A DNA stretch of 55,235 nucleotides from positions 1-55,235 of the forward strand of contig NZ_JAJAFR010000024.1 in NCBI RefSeq assembly GCF_020734105.1, in the 5' to 3' direction. The notes under the pieces are model-generated. The model saw only the letters and a list, made by a program, of their open reading frames with translations. It ran no database searches and was not told the DNA's origin. Source of the stretch: Alkalihalobacillus deserti (GTDB lineage: Bacteria > Bacillota > Bacilli > Bacillales > Bacillaceae_D). The number at the start of each line of letters is the position of its first letter. Within the stretch, counting starts at the first letter, position 1. Positions 34,073 through 42,794 of this stretch are shown here, piece after piece. A program made the position numbers and the translations under genes.

Positions 34073-34738
34073 AGCTGATAGTGGTGTACAAATATTCACA
34101 GAAATCATTGAGCAGATGAAAGAAATTCAAAATTCTGTGAGAGAAACATCAAGTTTAATAAATAGACTCGGTGATAAATCCAATAAATTGGCAATATTAT
34201 TGGAATCATTACTCAAATTACTGATCAAACAAATTTATTAGCTTTAAACGCAGCAATTGAAGCAGCTCGAGCAGGTGAGCATGGAAAAGGTTTTTTCAGT
34301 GGTTGCAGATGAAGTCCTGAAGCTAGCTGAACAATCTAGAATCGAATATGGAAATATTCAAGAGCTGATTAGAGAAATGCAAAATGAAACAAAAAACGCT
34401 ATTCTTTCAATGGAAAAGAAACAGTAGAAAAAGGTATCCTTATGGTCCATAATACAGGTGAATCATTTGAAGATATCGTCAAAGGCATTCAGACAGTATC
34501 ACTTCAAACTCAAGAAGTAACAAGTACTGTAATAGAGGTAAATTATCAGTCACATATTATGGTTAAATTAATTGAAAACATAGCGCTTATTACTCAACAA
34601 ACATCAGGAAGTACCCAACAAGTTGCAGCTTCAATCGAAGAGCAAACGGTATCCATGCAAGAAATATCTTCAGCGATTACTATGCTTAACAATATAACGG
34701 AAGAATTAGAAAAAGATATAAAAAGGTTCAAAATATAA
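34073..34738 (+). pseudogene. Chemotaxis receptor C-terminal fragment, frameshifted
   Basis: Plus-strand text in several frames: FTEIIEQMKEIQNSVRETSS, TDQTNLLALNAAIEAARAGE, VVADEVLKLAEQS, and from 34442 an intact end (TSGSTQQVAASIEEQTVSMQ, EISSAITMLNNITEELEKDI). It is the cytoplasmic signalling domain of a methyl-accepting chemotaxis protein with at least three frame changes. The membrane and ligand parts are absent. Confidence 0.8.
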
Positions 34739-34779
34739 AATTTTCTTTAAGAGATAAACAGACCTTTTGGGATAACCCC

Positions 34780-35505
34780 TTAACTTGCTTCTTTTAATAG
34801 GACTAATCGTTTTTTATAAACCACCTTTGAAATCGATATACTTAATTCATATAAGAGAATTAAGGGGGCCATGACAATAATGGCTGAAATGAAATCGGGT
34901 GGTGTTACAAGTGTTGCCACGACAGTTAAAATAACATAAGCCACTTTTCTCGTTTTCGCAAGCATAAATGGATTTAAAATACCTAATCTTGTTAGTAACA
35001 TAATTACGATCGGCATCTCAAATAAGAATCCAATCGGTAACGTTAAATTTAATAAAAATTTAAAGTATTTCTCTGCCGTGTACATCGTAATAAGTTGATC
35101 TGTTGCTAAAGTGTTTAAAAATGCAAATACGCTTGGAAAAAGAACAAAATAGCCAAATGAAATTCCAACGATAAAACAGATTAATATAGAAGGTAGAAAA
35201 AAAACAACTGTTTTTTGTTCTTCCTTTGAGATCGCTGGTTTAATGAATTTCCAAATTTGAAAAAGAGCAATCGGCGTTGTCGCTATAATAGCAAACGAAC
35301 CCGCTAGCACAAAATAAATCCAAAGAATATCACTTGGCCCTAAAATGGTTAATGGTTGATCTGCAGCTTTTATAATCCAGTTATAAATCTCCTCAACAAA
35401 TACAAATCCAATACACATTAAGATGAGAAAAGTGACTAATACAAAAATAATCCTTTTTCTAAGTTCCTCAAGGTGACCTTCTAACTGCATTCCTGTTGTG
35501 TCCAT
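34780..35505 (-). CDS. tatC: Twin-arginine translocase subunit TatC
   Basis: A 241-residue membrane protein with six hydrophobic segments. It recognises twin-arginine signal peptides. The family N-terminus GHLEELRKRIIFVL is present, followed by the P-x-x-x-F region around KFIKPAISKEEQKTVVFFLP and SVFAFLNTLATDQLITMYTA. ATG at 35505 has AAGGAAG eight bases upstream, and the GTG at 35514 overlaps that site. Last gene of an operon with an oxidase, a RidA-like protein and TatA, so it is probably dedicated to the oxidase. Confidence 0.93.
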   Translation of the reverse strand: MDTTGMQLEGHLEELRKRIIFVLVTFLILMCIGFVFVEEIYNWIIKAADQPLTILGPSDILWIYFVLAGSFAIIATTPIALFQIWKFIKPAISKEEQKTVVFFLPSILICFIVGISFGYFVLFPSVFAFLNTLATDQLITMYTAEKYFKFLLNLTLPIGFLFEMPIVIMLLTRLGILNPFMLAKTRKVAYVILTVVATLVTPPDFISAIIVMAPLILLYELSISISKVVYKKRLVLLKEAS

Positions 35506-35578
35506 AAGTATCACTTCCTTTTTAAAGAATAAGAAGATGTAAACAGTCGTTTACACCTTCTTATAAAGAACACTTCTG

Positions 35579-35770
35579 TTAGCTTTTTACATCCTTTGGT
35601 TTCGTTTCTTCTTCTGAATCTCCTGATACGAGTTCTTTAGTCGCGCTTTTGAATTCAGTTAATGTTCGACCAAAGGCTCGTCCGATTTCAGGCAGTTTAG
35701 ATGGCCCAAAAATAACTAGAGCAATAACTAAGATTAACACCAACCCTGGAATTCCAATGTTGTGAAACAT
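35579..35770 (-). CDS. tatA: Twin-arginine translocase subunit TatA
   Basis: 63 residues with one N-terminal helix (GIPGLVLILVIALVIFGPSK), the FGPSKLPEIGRAFG hinge and an amphipathic helix GRTLTEFKSATKEL, all typical of TatA. It forms the pore part with TatC. ATG at 35770 has AAAGGAGG seven bases upstream. An in-frame start nine codons earlier would overlap that site. The RidA-like gene ends 32 bases upstream. Confidence 0.93.
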   Translation of the reverse strand: MFHNIGIPGLVLILVIALVIFGPSKLPEIGRAFGRTLTEFKSATKELVSGDSEEETKPKDVKS

Positions 35771-35802
35771 AGCAGTACCTCCTTTTTTTTTCATCAATTG
35801 GC

Positions 35803-36342
35803 TTACTTTCCGCCTTTATAAGCGACTTCCGCTTCAATCTCAATTAACCAATCAGAATGTACTAGCCCTTCTACCCCAACCGTGGAACGAGCTGTTTTCA
35901 CAGAATTTTCATCTGTATTAAAATACTTAGCATAAGCTCTGAACCAACCATCATAATCAATTTTTCCGTCTAATGCAGGATCTGGTACAACGTATACACG
36001 CAGATATGTAATATCAGACATGGACAATCCTTTTCCCTCTAGATCTGCTTTAAATTTTTCCAAGATTGAAATGGCTTGAGTTTCTGTATCTCCATAGCGC
36101 TCATAAATGGTAGCGCCATTACGGTCCACAACACTCGGAACAGTCCCGCTAAAATAGAGTGTGTTATAATTATGAGGTATGGCTACCGAACTTGAAATGG
36201 ATGATGCAGCACTACCAAAAAACTTTACAGCATTTCCTTTCATTAGCTCTGCTTTTTCACTACTTGCGCCTACTGTCGCCCCTACCATTAAACTAGATAC
36301 TAACAATCCAGATACGACTATTTTTTTTGCTGTTTTTTTCAT
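35803..36342 (-). CDS. Exported RidA/YjgF/Rid family protein
   Basis: A 179-residue Rid family protein with an added N-terminal Sec-type signal peptide (KK at 2-3, then KIVVSGLLVSSLMVGATVGA). RidA proteins hydrolyse reactive imines and enamines. The fold text YNTLYFSGTVPSVVDRNG, ISILEKFKADLEGKGLSMSD, ITYLRVYVV and the substrate-binding Arg in TARSTVGVEGLV, plus WLIEIEAEV, are kept, so deaminase activity is plausible. Ordinary RidA is cytosolic and about 125-130 residues; the export signal is unusual. It follows the amino-acid-oxidase-like gene by 40 bases on the same strand. Confidence 0.85.
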   Translation of the reverse strand: MKKTAKKIVVSGLLVSSLMVGATVGASSEKAELMKGNAVKFFGSAASSISSSVAIPHNYNTLYFSGTVPSVVDRNGATIYERYGDTETQAISILEKFKADLEGKGLSMSDITYLRVYVVPDPALDGKIDYDGWFRAYAKYFNTDENSVKTARSTVGVEGLVHSDWLIEIEAEVAYKGGK

Positions 36343-36382
36343 TGACTTTGCACTCCTCTATTATTTATTCTATTATTATGAA

Positions 36383-38008
36383 TTATCCGACTTTTGAAGC
36401 GACACTATCACTTCCCTTTACCACTTCTTCGTGGATTGAGCTAACAGCGATTCGAGCTGATTCAAACGCACCAGACATCCAACCCGTCATATAACTTAAA
36501 TGTTCTCCAGCTAAGTAAATGCGCCCTTGAGGCTTATTTAAAATGGGATAGTAGTTTCTACGATCAGAATCTGAATAAGAAGCCCAACCACCTTCGTTAT
36601 ACTTAATCTTATGCCAAGCTAAAGAGAAAGAAGTTTCAAACTCACTACGATACTTGTCATGTATTTTTGCTCCTTGTGCAAGGGCTTGTGCTTCCCGCTT
36701 AGCCAAGGACATATCCCCATAGGTTACGGCGTTTCTTCCAAAGTTATAATAGCCGACAAGCAAGCCTTTCTTCGTGCCATATCCAGAAGACGGATACCAA
36801 ATTTGTGAGATATCCATATTGGTTGTTGTCATCCCACCATAAATTCGTTCATCTTCCCAGAAACGACTCTTGAACTGTAATCCGATTTTCCCTGTCGTAG
36901 CATACCCAATGCTTTTAATAGCATTTTGCATTTCAGATGAGAAATCAGCTTGAATGTTCTTAAGAACGGGAAGTGGGATTGTACAAATACAATAATCCCC
37001 TGCAATTTCTTTTGTCCCACCATTGCCTTTACCTTTATATACAATTCGGACACCATCACCCGTTTGTCTAATTTCCTGAACTTCAGCACCAAACGTTATT
37101 CTCCCAAGTAATTGACTTTCCAAAGCTTTCGGAATAGCGTCCATTCCTCCTACTGGCTGGAACATGAGTACTTGTTGATCAAAACTATATTCTGAAGAGA
37201 TGTTATTTGCCATTTCAGATTTCAAAATATCACTTAAGGAATTAATAGAATCGAGCGTTCCTGGAGTAAGTCCTGCTCCTGGAAGTTCTTTGTAACCCCT
37301 TCTACCAGACCCTGTATAAGAGAAACTAGCATTTAAATCTCCTTCTCTTTGTAAATAACCTAATAACCTTTCAACGTCATCACTAGATAAAGGCATGTCC
37401 AATGCCGATTGATTAACGGCTTTCGCTAACATTTCGGATACATGACCACGAATATCCGCTTTAATTTCTTGTTTACGTATTTTTTTATTAGCAAGCGCAC
37501 CAACTTTTTCCTGATAGTAATAAGCTGTTTCATTGGTGTTTGTAAAAACTTCTAACGGTACGCCTAATTCTCTGCAATAATCTATGGTGATATGGTGTTG
37601 TGGAATCCTAGCAGGCCCTGCGTTGAAATATTGCCCTTTTTCAAAGCGAGCCGTTTGTGCTACACCACCGATTTCAGTCTCCGTTGTCCCACCACGAACG
37701 GTCCAATTTCGCCCACCAGAGCGATCTCTTGCCTCTAAAATTTGACAGTCATATCCTGCTTTACTTAACTCGTAGGCTGCACACAATCCCGCAATGCCCG
37801 CCCCTAAAATCACTACCTTCTTGCCTATTTTCTTACCGGTTAGATCACTCTTCTTAGGTGCTTGAAAGTTTGAACTTGCTGACACTGGAGAAGCAAAAAG
37901 GCCAAGAGTATCCATTGCTCCAAAAACTGCAACGGCACCACCCACTTTTCCTACCCGATTTAAAAAGTCTCTCCTTGTTAGGCTTATCCCTTCATTACTA
38001 CTTGCCAC
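36383..38008 (-). CDS. Tat-exported flavin amine oxidase, L-amino-acid-oxidase type
   Basis: A 541-residue FAD enzyme. A twin-arginine signal is at the N-terminus (SLTRRDFLNRVGKVGGAVAV ending near ASPVSA). The FAD fold is KKVVILGAGIAGLCAAYELS (about 66-85) with EARDRSGGR. FNAGPARIPQHHITIDYCRE is like the substrate-side motif of L-amino-acid oxidases, and the C-terminal FAD motif is GRIYLAGEHLSYMTGWMSGA. It should oxidise an amine or amino acid to an imine with release of peroxide, outside the membrane. GTG at 38008 is chosen because AGGAGG lies eight bases upstream; TTG at 38014 is too close. First gene of the operon. Confidence 0.88.
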   Translation of the reverse strand: MASSNEGISLTRRDFLNRVGKVGGAVAVFGAMDTLGLFASPVSASSNFQAPKKSDLTGKKIGKKVVILGAGIAGLCAAYELSKAGYDCQILEARDRSGGRNWTVRGGTTETEIGGVAQTARFEKGQYFNAGPARIPQHHITIDYCRELGVPLEVFTNTNETAYYYQEKVGALANKKIRKQEIKADIRGHVSEMLAKAVNQSALDMPLSSDDVERLLGYLQREGDLNASFSYTGSGRRGYKELPGAGLTPGTLDSINSLSDILKSEMANNISSEYSFDQQVLMFQPVGGMDAIPKALESQLLGRITFGAEVQEIRQTGDGVRIVYKGKGNGGTKEIAGDYCICTIPLPVLKNIQADFSSEMQNAIKSIGYATTGKIGLQFKSRFWEDERIYGGMTTTNMDISQIWYPSSGYGTKKGLLVGYYNFGRNAVTYGDMSLAKREAQALAQGAKIHDKYRSEFETSFSLAWHKIKYNEGGWASYSDSDRRNYYPILNKPQGRIYLAGEHLSYMTGWMSGAFESARIAVSSIHEEVVKGSDSVASKVG

Positions 38009-38732
38009 TAGCAATTCCTCCTTTTTTAGCGAATCTTATCTTGCGGTGTTCCCAAAAAAAGCATACCGCTATTTTCTTTCTAAAACTAGTAGTCTTGTAA
38101 GATAATATTCCGTAATTTTCCCTCTATTTCCATTTATAGGTTTTACTGCCCAGTTAGATTTACTTCCATAATGATGTTTATCCTAGTATAAGGAAGAGGA
38201 TCGAAAGTAGAAAGGAAGAAGAATAAAAGGAGTTCTATCAAGGTATTTCACATTTTCGGAATATATTTCACGAATGACTGACTATGTAAAAAGTCTGTAG
38301 CTATTTTATTATCTAGACGATCCTTTTTTAAAAATAGAGTATGATGACCTAAAAGAAAGGTTTAGTTATTTCATCAAGGAATCTATTTTTTATGAGAGGT
38401 TAAATAGTCATTTGGTTGCATATCCTGTTTTTTCCTAGTTAGAAATAGCTGATTAAATGGCGTGTACATTAATTCGGCCTTTGTAGACCTCAGGTTCTTT
38501 TATACTATTAAAAATATTCTATCAATTATTACATAGACTTTAAGACTAGTTTTATATAGGTTCATTTAAGGATCTACGTCTAAAATACCTTGTCACCTTT
38601 TCTCCTATACTTTAAAAGTGTCATTTGACTAATCAAGAAAAGAGATTCTAGAGATTCAAGATTTACAATTTTTGTCATTTGTTCGGCGTATAAATTCACC
38701 ATAATTTGCAAACATGTAAAAAACAACATATA
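38009..38732. other. Region upstream of the oxidase operon
   Basis: About 720 bases without a convincing gene. The operon promoter must lie in the left 100 bases. I find no clear box pair. The small minus-strand frame at 38580-38771 has no ribosome site and runs through a hairpin, so I do not call it. Confidence 0.4.
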
Positions 38733-38762
38733 GAACACATTGAAATGATTTTCAATGTGTTC
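38733..38762. terminator. Perfect hairpin, possible terminator
   Basis: GAACACATTGAAA-TGAT-TTTCAATGTGTTC, 13 paired bases. The T run after it is weak on both strands. On the minus strand it lies just downstream of the EgtB-like fragment, which it may once have ended. Confidence 0.5.
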
Positions 38763-38789
38763 TTGTTTCATATATAAACCAGAAAGAAA

Positions 38790-38915
38790 TTACACATCCT
38801 CTGCTAAACGAATCCCACTAAACTGCCAGCGCTTATCTAAATGAAAGAAGTTCCGATACGTTCTTCTTATATGAGACAGCGACGTCACACAAGAACCACC
38901 TCGTAGTAGGACCAT
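38790..38915 (-). pseudogene. C-terminal remnant of an EgtB/OvoA-like (FGE-sulphatase fold) protein
   Basis: 41 residues ending in TAA: LLRGGSCVTSLSHIRRTYRN followed by FFHLDKRWQFSGIRLAEDV. This matches the C-terminal end of formylglycine-generating-enzyme fold proteins, in particular ergothioneine/ovothiol synthases (usual V-L-R-G-G-S-W-x-T...RNxF...R-x-x-x-F-x-G-x-R-x-A). The rest of the gene is absent. Confidence 0.65.
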
Positions 38916-39105
38916 TATGAATAATAATATCAAGCTAATCACAAATAGAAAATCAAGGATCTTTAATAAAAGTTCTTGTTTTAATCATCATTTCTTTCGG
39001 TGTATTAATAAAACGACAAATACCATTACCGAAATAACATTAAACTAATACATTTCCATTTCCCCCTTTTTTCAAATAGCATAGAGGAAGAACCTACCGA
39101 ATTAT

Positions 39106-39138
39106 AAAAAAGGCATCGTGTTATACTATGCCTTTTTT
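39106..39138. terminator. Bidirectional terminator
   Basis: AAAAAAGGCAT and ATGCCTTTTTT enclose an 11-base loop. Confidence 0.7.
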
Positions 39139-39229
39139 CTCTGCAAACCTAATCATCTCTAATACATTGAAATAGGTTTGATTTCTAAACGTAAAAAATC
39201 TTAATCCAATTACCTTCTACTCTTAGCTT

Positions 39230-39478
39230 ATGTTTACTATGCTAGGCGCCATTGCCGAGTTTGAACGTGATTTGATTGCCGAGAGAACAGCTGAAGGACG
39301 CGATAGAGCCAAGGCACAGGGGAAAGGGAAGGCTGAGAAGGACGTTAAGAAGGCTTTGCAGCTGTATGCTGAAAGAGAATCCAACGGTTTGAGCGTTAAT
39401 GACATTGTGAGAATGACAGGTGTTCCTCGTTCTACTATATACGCTAAAGCTAAAGAGCAACGAAAAGTTCAAGTCTAA
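39230..39478 (+). pseudogene. Serine recombinase (resolvase/invertase), C-terminal part
   Basis: 82 residues: MLGAIAEFERDLIAERTAEG, RDRAKAQGKG, and a helix-turn-helix NDIVRMTGVPRSTIYAKA. This is the end of the resolvase catalytic domain with the E helix, plus the DNA-binding domain. The catalytic serine part (about 100 residues) is missing, so it is inactive. A plus-strand IS110 element starts 80 bases downstream. Confidence 0.85.
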
Positions 39479-39623
39479 ACTAGTCAGCAATTTACACTAA
39501 AAACCAGGACCAACGTCTGTCCTGGTTTAAATTACTCTTAATTAAACTCAAGCACCCGTTCGTAATATAAGGTTAGCCAGATTTTTCTGGTTGACCTTTT
39601 TCTATATGGTCTTATGATAACGG

Positions 39624-39779
39624 TAGTCGGGGTAGAACGTCGCACCCGTGGGACTCGATCCCGTTAGCTAAACTGTTCGCCCCCTACTTGTATGAACATG
39701 TTTCAGGCTGGTTGGGACATTGATCCCGTTTAACAAGCGAACCTATGACATTACAAGCAGCTCTAGGGGTTACCGACTA
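39624..39779 (+). ncRNA. Bridge-RNA-like element of IS110 copy 1
   Basis: A closing pairing TAGTCGG/CCGACTA holds two similar loops. Loop 1: GCACCCGT (39642-39649), a GGGA-CTCGA-TCCC hairpin, then GTTAGCTAAAC. Loop 2: GGCTGGTT (39706-39713), GGGA-CATTGA-TCCC, then AACAAGCGAAC. This is the target-loop/donor-loop plan of IS621-type bridge RNAs. GCACCCGT is identical to the left flank plus core (39552-39559), GCTGGTT to the right end of the element, and CGAAC is the complement of its left start GTTCG. The core would be GT. Confidence 0.75.
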
Positions 39780-39806
39780 ATTTATTTTCTAGGAGGAGAT
39801 TCAATT

Positions 39807-41045
39807 ATGAATCCAGTCGTTGGTCTGGATGTTTCAAAAGGAGAAAGTCAGGTTCAAGCTTTTTTGGACAAGGGAAAATCTTATCGTAAGAGTTTTAGTA
39901 TTCAACATACTATTGAAGGGTTGGGGAATTTACTACTATTTCTACAAGAAGTAGAAAAATCAGCTGGTGGTCATCAACCTGCGGTCGTTTTAGAGTCAAC
40001 TGGGCATTACCATACTCCCGTTATTCAGTTTTTGGAGGAACAAAATTATGTTTATATTATGGTTAATCCTCTTATCTCACATCGAGCCAAAAGTTCAAGT
40101 TTACGGAAGGTGAAAACAGATGCAGTTGATGCTTATCATCTTTGTGAGTTGTTCTATAAAGAAGAGTTAGAGCCTTATAAAAAACGAGGAATACAACTCT
40201 TAAACCTTCGCAATCTAACAAGACAACAGGAAAGTATTGCGGAAATATCAGCCAAGACTAAGTTACAGCTCCATTCCCTAATAGATCAGGTATTCCCTGA
40301 GTATAGAGGCGTATTTGGAAGTCTGTATTCAAAAGTATCATTGCTTACTCTATTGGCATTTCCAACTTCTGAGTCTGTTTTAAATGTGAGTGAAAAAGAA
40401 CTAACTGAAAAAATAGCTTCGCTATGTATGAGTCGTTCAGAGGTATGGGCAAACGAAAGAGCACAAAAGTTAAGAGAAGCAGCCCTTCGTAACCCGTTTC
40501 AGAACAACCTTTACCAGAGTCACATCTTTAATCTTGAAATGTTGATTAGCATTGTTCTTCAATACCAAGAGCATCTTTCAAAGATTGCCGACGAAATAGA
40601 TGCCCTCGCTAGTGAAATTGAAGAATATGAAATACTCCAATCGATCCCTGGAATCGGAGAAAAAATCGCTGCCACGATTATTTCTGAAGTTGGAGAGATA
40701 GATCGGTTTAATGATGCCAAAAAACTCGTTGCATTTGCTGGAGTCGATCCTAGTGTTTACTCTTCTGGTAAGTTTACTGCATCCGTTAATCGAATTACTA
40801 AACGAGGTTCTTGCAAGCTACGTCACGCCTTGTATATGGCTGTTCAAAGTGGTATTCGTGATGCTCGTAAAAAGAAAACGACTGATGAGATCATCGCACG
40901 CAATAAAAGACTAAGAGAGTTTTACGATAAGAAACGCGAAGAAGGAAAACCCTTTAGAGTAGCAGTGATTGCATGTGTTAATAAACTCTTACATTGGATT
41001 TACGCCTTACTAAAAAGCAGAACTACTTTCCAAGATATAGCCTAG
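39807..41045 (+). CDS. IS110-family transposase, copy 1
   Basis: 412 residues. N-terminal DEDD (RuvC-like) domain with GLDVSKGESQVQAFLDKGKS, LESTGHYHTPVIQFLEEQNY and KVKTDAVDAYHLCELFYKEE. The C-terminal Tnp domain has LQSIPGIGEKIAATIISEVG, VAFAGVDPSVYSSGKF with the catalytic serine, and RGSCKLRHALYMAV. ATG at 39807 has AGGAGGAG upstream. It is full length and probably active. It differs from copy 2 at a small number of residues, mostly in the first 60. Confidence 0.93.
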   Translation: MNPVVGLDVSKGESQVQAFLDKGKSYRKSFSIQHTIEGLGNLLLFLQEVEKSAGGHQPAVVLESTGHYHTPVIQFLEEQNYVYIMVNPLISHRAKSSSLRKVKTDAVDAYHLCELFYKEELEPYKKRGIQLLNLRNLTRQQESIAEISAKTKLQLHSLIDQVFPEYRGVFGSLYSKVSLLTLLAFPTSESVLNVSEKELTEKIASLCMSRSEVWANERAQKLREAALRNPFQNNLYQSHIFNLEMLISIVLQYQEHLSKIADEIDALASEIEEYEILQSIPGIGEKIAATIISEVGEIDRFNDAKKLVAFAGVDPSVYSSGKFTASVNRITKRGSCKLRHALYMAVQSGIRDARKKKTTDEIIARNKRLREFYDKKREEGKPFRVAVIACVNKLLHWIYALLKSRTTFQDIA

Positions 41046-41179
41046 AGACTATATCTAACTAAATACAACAAAACCTTCCAATTACAGTAGAGAGGAAGGT
41101 TATTTGGCATAAGCAATTTTAGTATATCATGTATGTTTTTATTTTTTTATTGAAAAATGTTGACAAACTATTAGCTGGT

Positions 41180-41307
41180 TTACTTATTTAGTAAATTCTT
41201 TCACAAAGTTAGTACAAATAGATGTTGTTTTGAATGCGTATTATCTTTGTACTACGCAGCAAATGATTCTGTTGTTTTACATCTATCTTAATTCAACATA
41301 AGCTACC
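41180..41307. other. Spacer between the two IS110 copies
   Basis: 128 bases of non-IS sequence. Joined at GT it should be the target region of both elements. A block TTCTTTCACAAAGT with a later TACGCAG returns in similar form at 47384-47425. Confidence 0.4.
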
Positions 41308-41373
41308 GTTCGTAATATAAGGTTAGCCAGATATTTCTGATTGATCTCTTTTTATATGATTTTATCATATCGG

Positions 41374-41529
41374 TAGTCGGGGTAGAACGGAGCTCCCGTG
41401 GGACTCGATCCCGTTAGCTAAACTGTTCTCCCCCTACTTGTATGAACATGTTTCAGGCTGGTTGGGACATGGATCCCGTTTAACAAGCGAACCTATGACA
41501 TTACAAGAAGCCTTAGGGGATACCGACTA
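41374..41529 (+). ncRNA. Bridge-RNA-like element of IS110 copy 2
   Basis: Same plan and length as in copy 1 (156 bases). The donor loop keeps GGCTGGTT and CGAAC. The target loop has changed: GCTCCCGT (41392-41399) in place of GCACCCGT. The left flank plus core of this copy is GCTACCGT (41302-41309), matching 7 of 8. The variable GCT/GCA position follows the flank in both copies. Confidence 0.75.
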
Positions 41530-41555
41530 ATTTACATTCTAGGAGGAGATAGTTT

Positions 41556-42794
41556 ATGAATCCAGTCATTGGTCTGGATGTTTCAAAAGGGGAAAGTCAG
41601 GTTCAAGCTTTTTTAGATAAAGGCAAACCATACAGAAAGAGTTTTAGTATTAAACATGATCTTGAAGGGTTGGGTAATTTACTAGTATTCCTTCAAGAAG
41701 TTGAAAAATTGACTAATGGTAACCAACCTTCAGTAGTTTTGGAGTCAACTGGTCACTACCATACTCCCGTTATTCAATTTTTAGAGGAGCAAAACTATGT
41801 ATATATTATTGTGAATCCACTAATCTCACACAGAGCCAAAAGCTCAAGTCTGCGTAAGGTAAAAACAGATGCCGTTGATGCTTATCATCTTTGTGAACTG
41901 TTTTATAAAGAAGAATTAGAACCTTATAAAAAACGAGGAATACAGCTCTTAAACCTTCGTAATCTAACAAGACAACAGGAAAGCATCGCGGAAATATCAG
42001 CAAAGACTAAGTTGCAGCTTCATTCCCTCATAGATCAGGTATTCCCTGAGTATAGAGGTGTATTTGGAAGTCTGTATTCAAAAGTATCATTGCTTACACT
42101 ACTGGCATTTCCAACTTCTGAGGCTGTTTTAAGTGTAGGTGAAAAAGAACTAACTGAAAAAATAGCTTCGTTATGTATGAGTCGTTCAGAGCTATGGGCA
42201 AACGAAAGGGCACAAAAGTTAAGAGAAGCAGCCCTTCGTAACCCGTTTCAAAACAACCTTTACCAAAGTCACATCTTTAATCTTGAAATGTTGATTAGTA
42301 TTGTTCTTCAATACCAAGAGCATCTTTCAAAAATTGTGGATGAAATAGATGCCCTCGCTAGTGAAATTGAAGAATATGAAATACTCCAATCTATCCCTGG
42401 AATCGGAGAAAAAATCGCGGCAACGATTATTTCTGAAGTTGGAGAGATAGATCGGTTTAATGATGCCAAAAAACTCGTTGCATTCGCTGGAGTAGATCCG
42501 AGTGTTTACTCTTCTGGTAAGTTTACTGCATCCGTTAATCGAATTACCAAACGAGGTTCTTGTAGGCTACGTCATGCCTTGTATATGGCTGTTCAGAGTG
42601 GTATTCGGGATGCACGTAAAAAGAAAACGACTGATGAGATCATTGCACGCAATAAAAGACTAAGAGAGTTTTACGATAAGAAACGCGAAGAAGGAAAACC
42701 CTTCAGAGTAGCCATTATTGCCTGTGTAAATAAGCTCTTACACTGGATTTATGCCTTACTAAAAAGCAGAACTACTTTCCAAGATATAGCCTAG
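41556..42794 (+). CDS. IS110-family transposase, copy 2
   Basis: 412 residues with the same DEDD and C-terminal serine domains as copy 1 (GLDVSKGESQVQAFLDKGKP, LESTGHYHTPVIQFLEEQNY, VAFAGVDPSVYSSGKF). ATG at 41556 with AGGAGGAG upstream. Full length and probably active. Confidence 0.93.
   Translation: MNPVIGLDVSKGESQVQAFLDKGKPYRKSFSIKHDLEGLGNLLVFLQEVEKLTNGNQPSVVLESTGHYHTPVIQFLEEQNYVYIIVNPLISHRAKSSSLRKVKTDAVDAYHLCELFYKEELEPYKKRGIQLLNLRNLTRQQESIAEISAKTKLQLHSLIDQVFPEYRGVFGSLYSKVSLLTLLAFPTSEAVLSVGEKELTEKIASLCMSRSELWANERAQKLREAALRNPFQNNLYQSHIFNLEMLISIVLQYQEHLSKIVDEIDALASEIEEYEILQSIPGIGEKIAATIISEVGEIDRFNDAKKLVAFAGVDPSVYSSGKFTASVNRITKRGSCRLRHALYMAVQSGIRDARKKKTTDEIIARNKRLREFYDKKREEGKPFRVAIIACVNKLLHWIYALLKSRTTFQDIA

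Larger units (their letters stand above)
39558..41179 (+). mobile_element. IS110-family element, copy 1
   Basis: About 1.62 kb. The limits come from comparison with copy 2: the two agree from the GT at 39558-39559 (followed by TCGTAATATAAGG) to GCTGGTT at 41174-41180. Both ends therefore carry a GT that would be the shared core dinucleotide. There are no long terminal inverted repeats, as usual for IS110. The left non-coding end (about 250 bases) holds a structured RNA. A hairpin AACCTTCC/GGAAGGTT follows the transposase gene. Confidence 0.85.

Noticed and set aside
36829..37092. Minus-strand reading frame inside the oxidase gene
   Set aside because: A shadow in another frame of the intact oxidase gene, without a start signal.
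38580..38771. 63-residue minus-strand reading frame
   Set aside because: No ribosome site, biased composition, and its first codons form one arm of the hairpin at 38733-38762.
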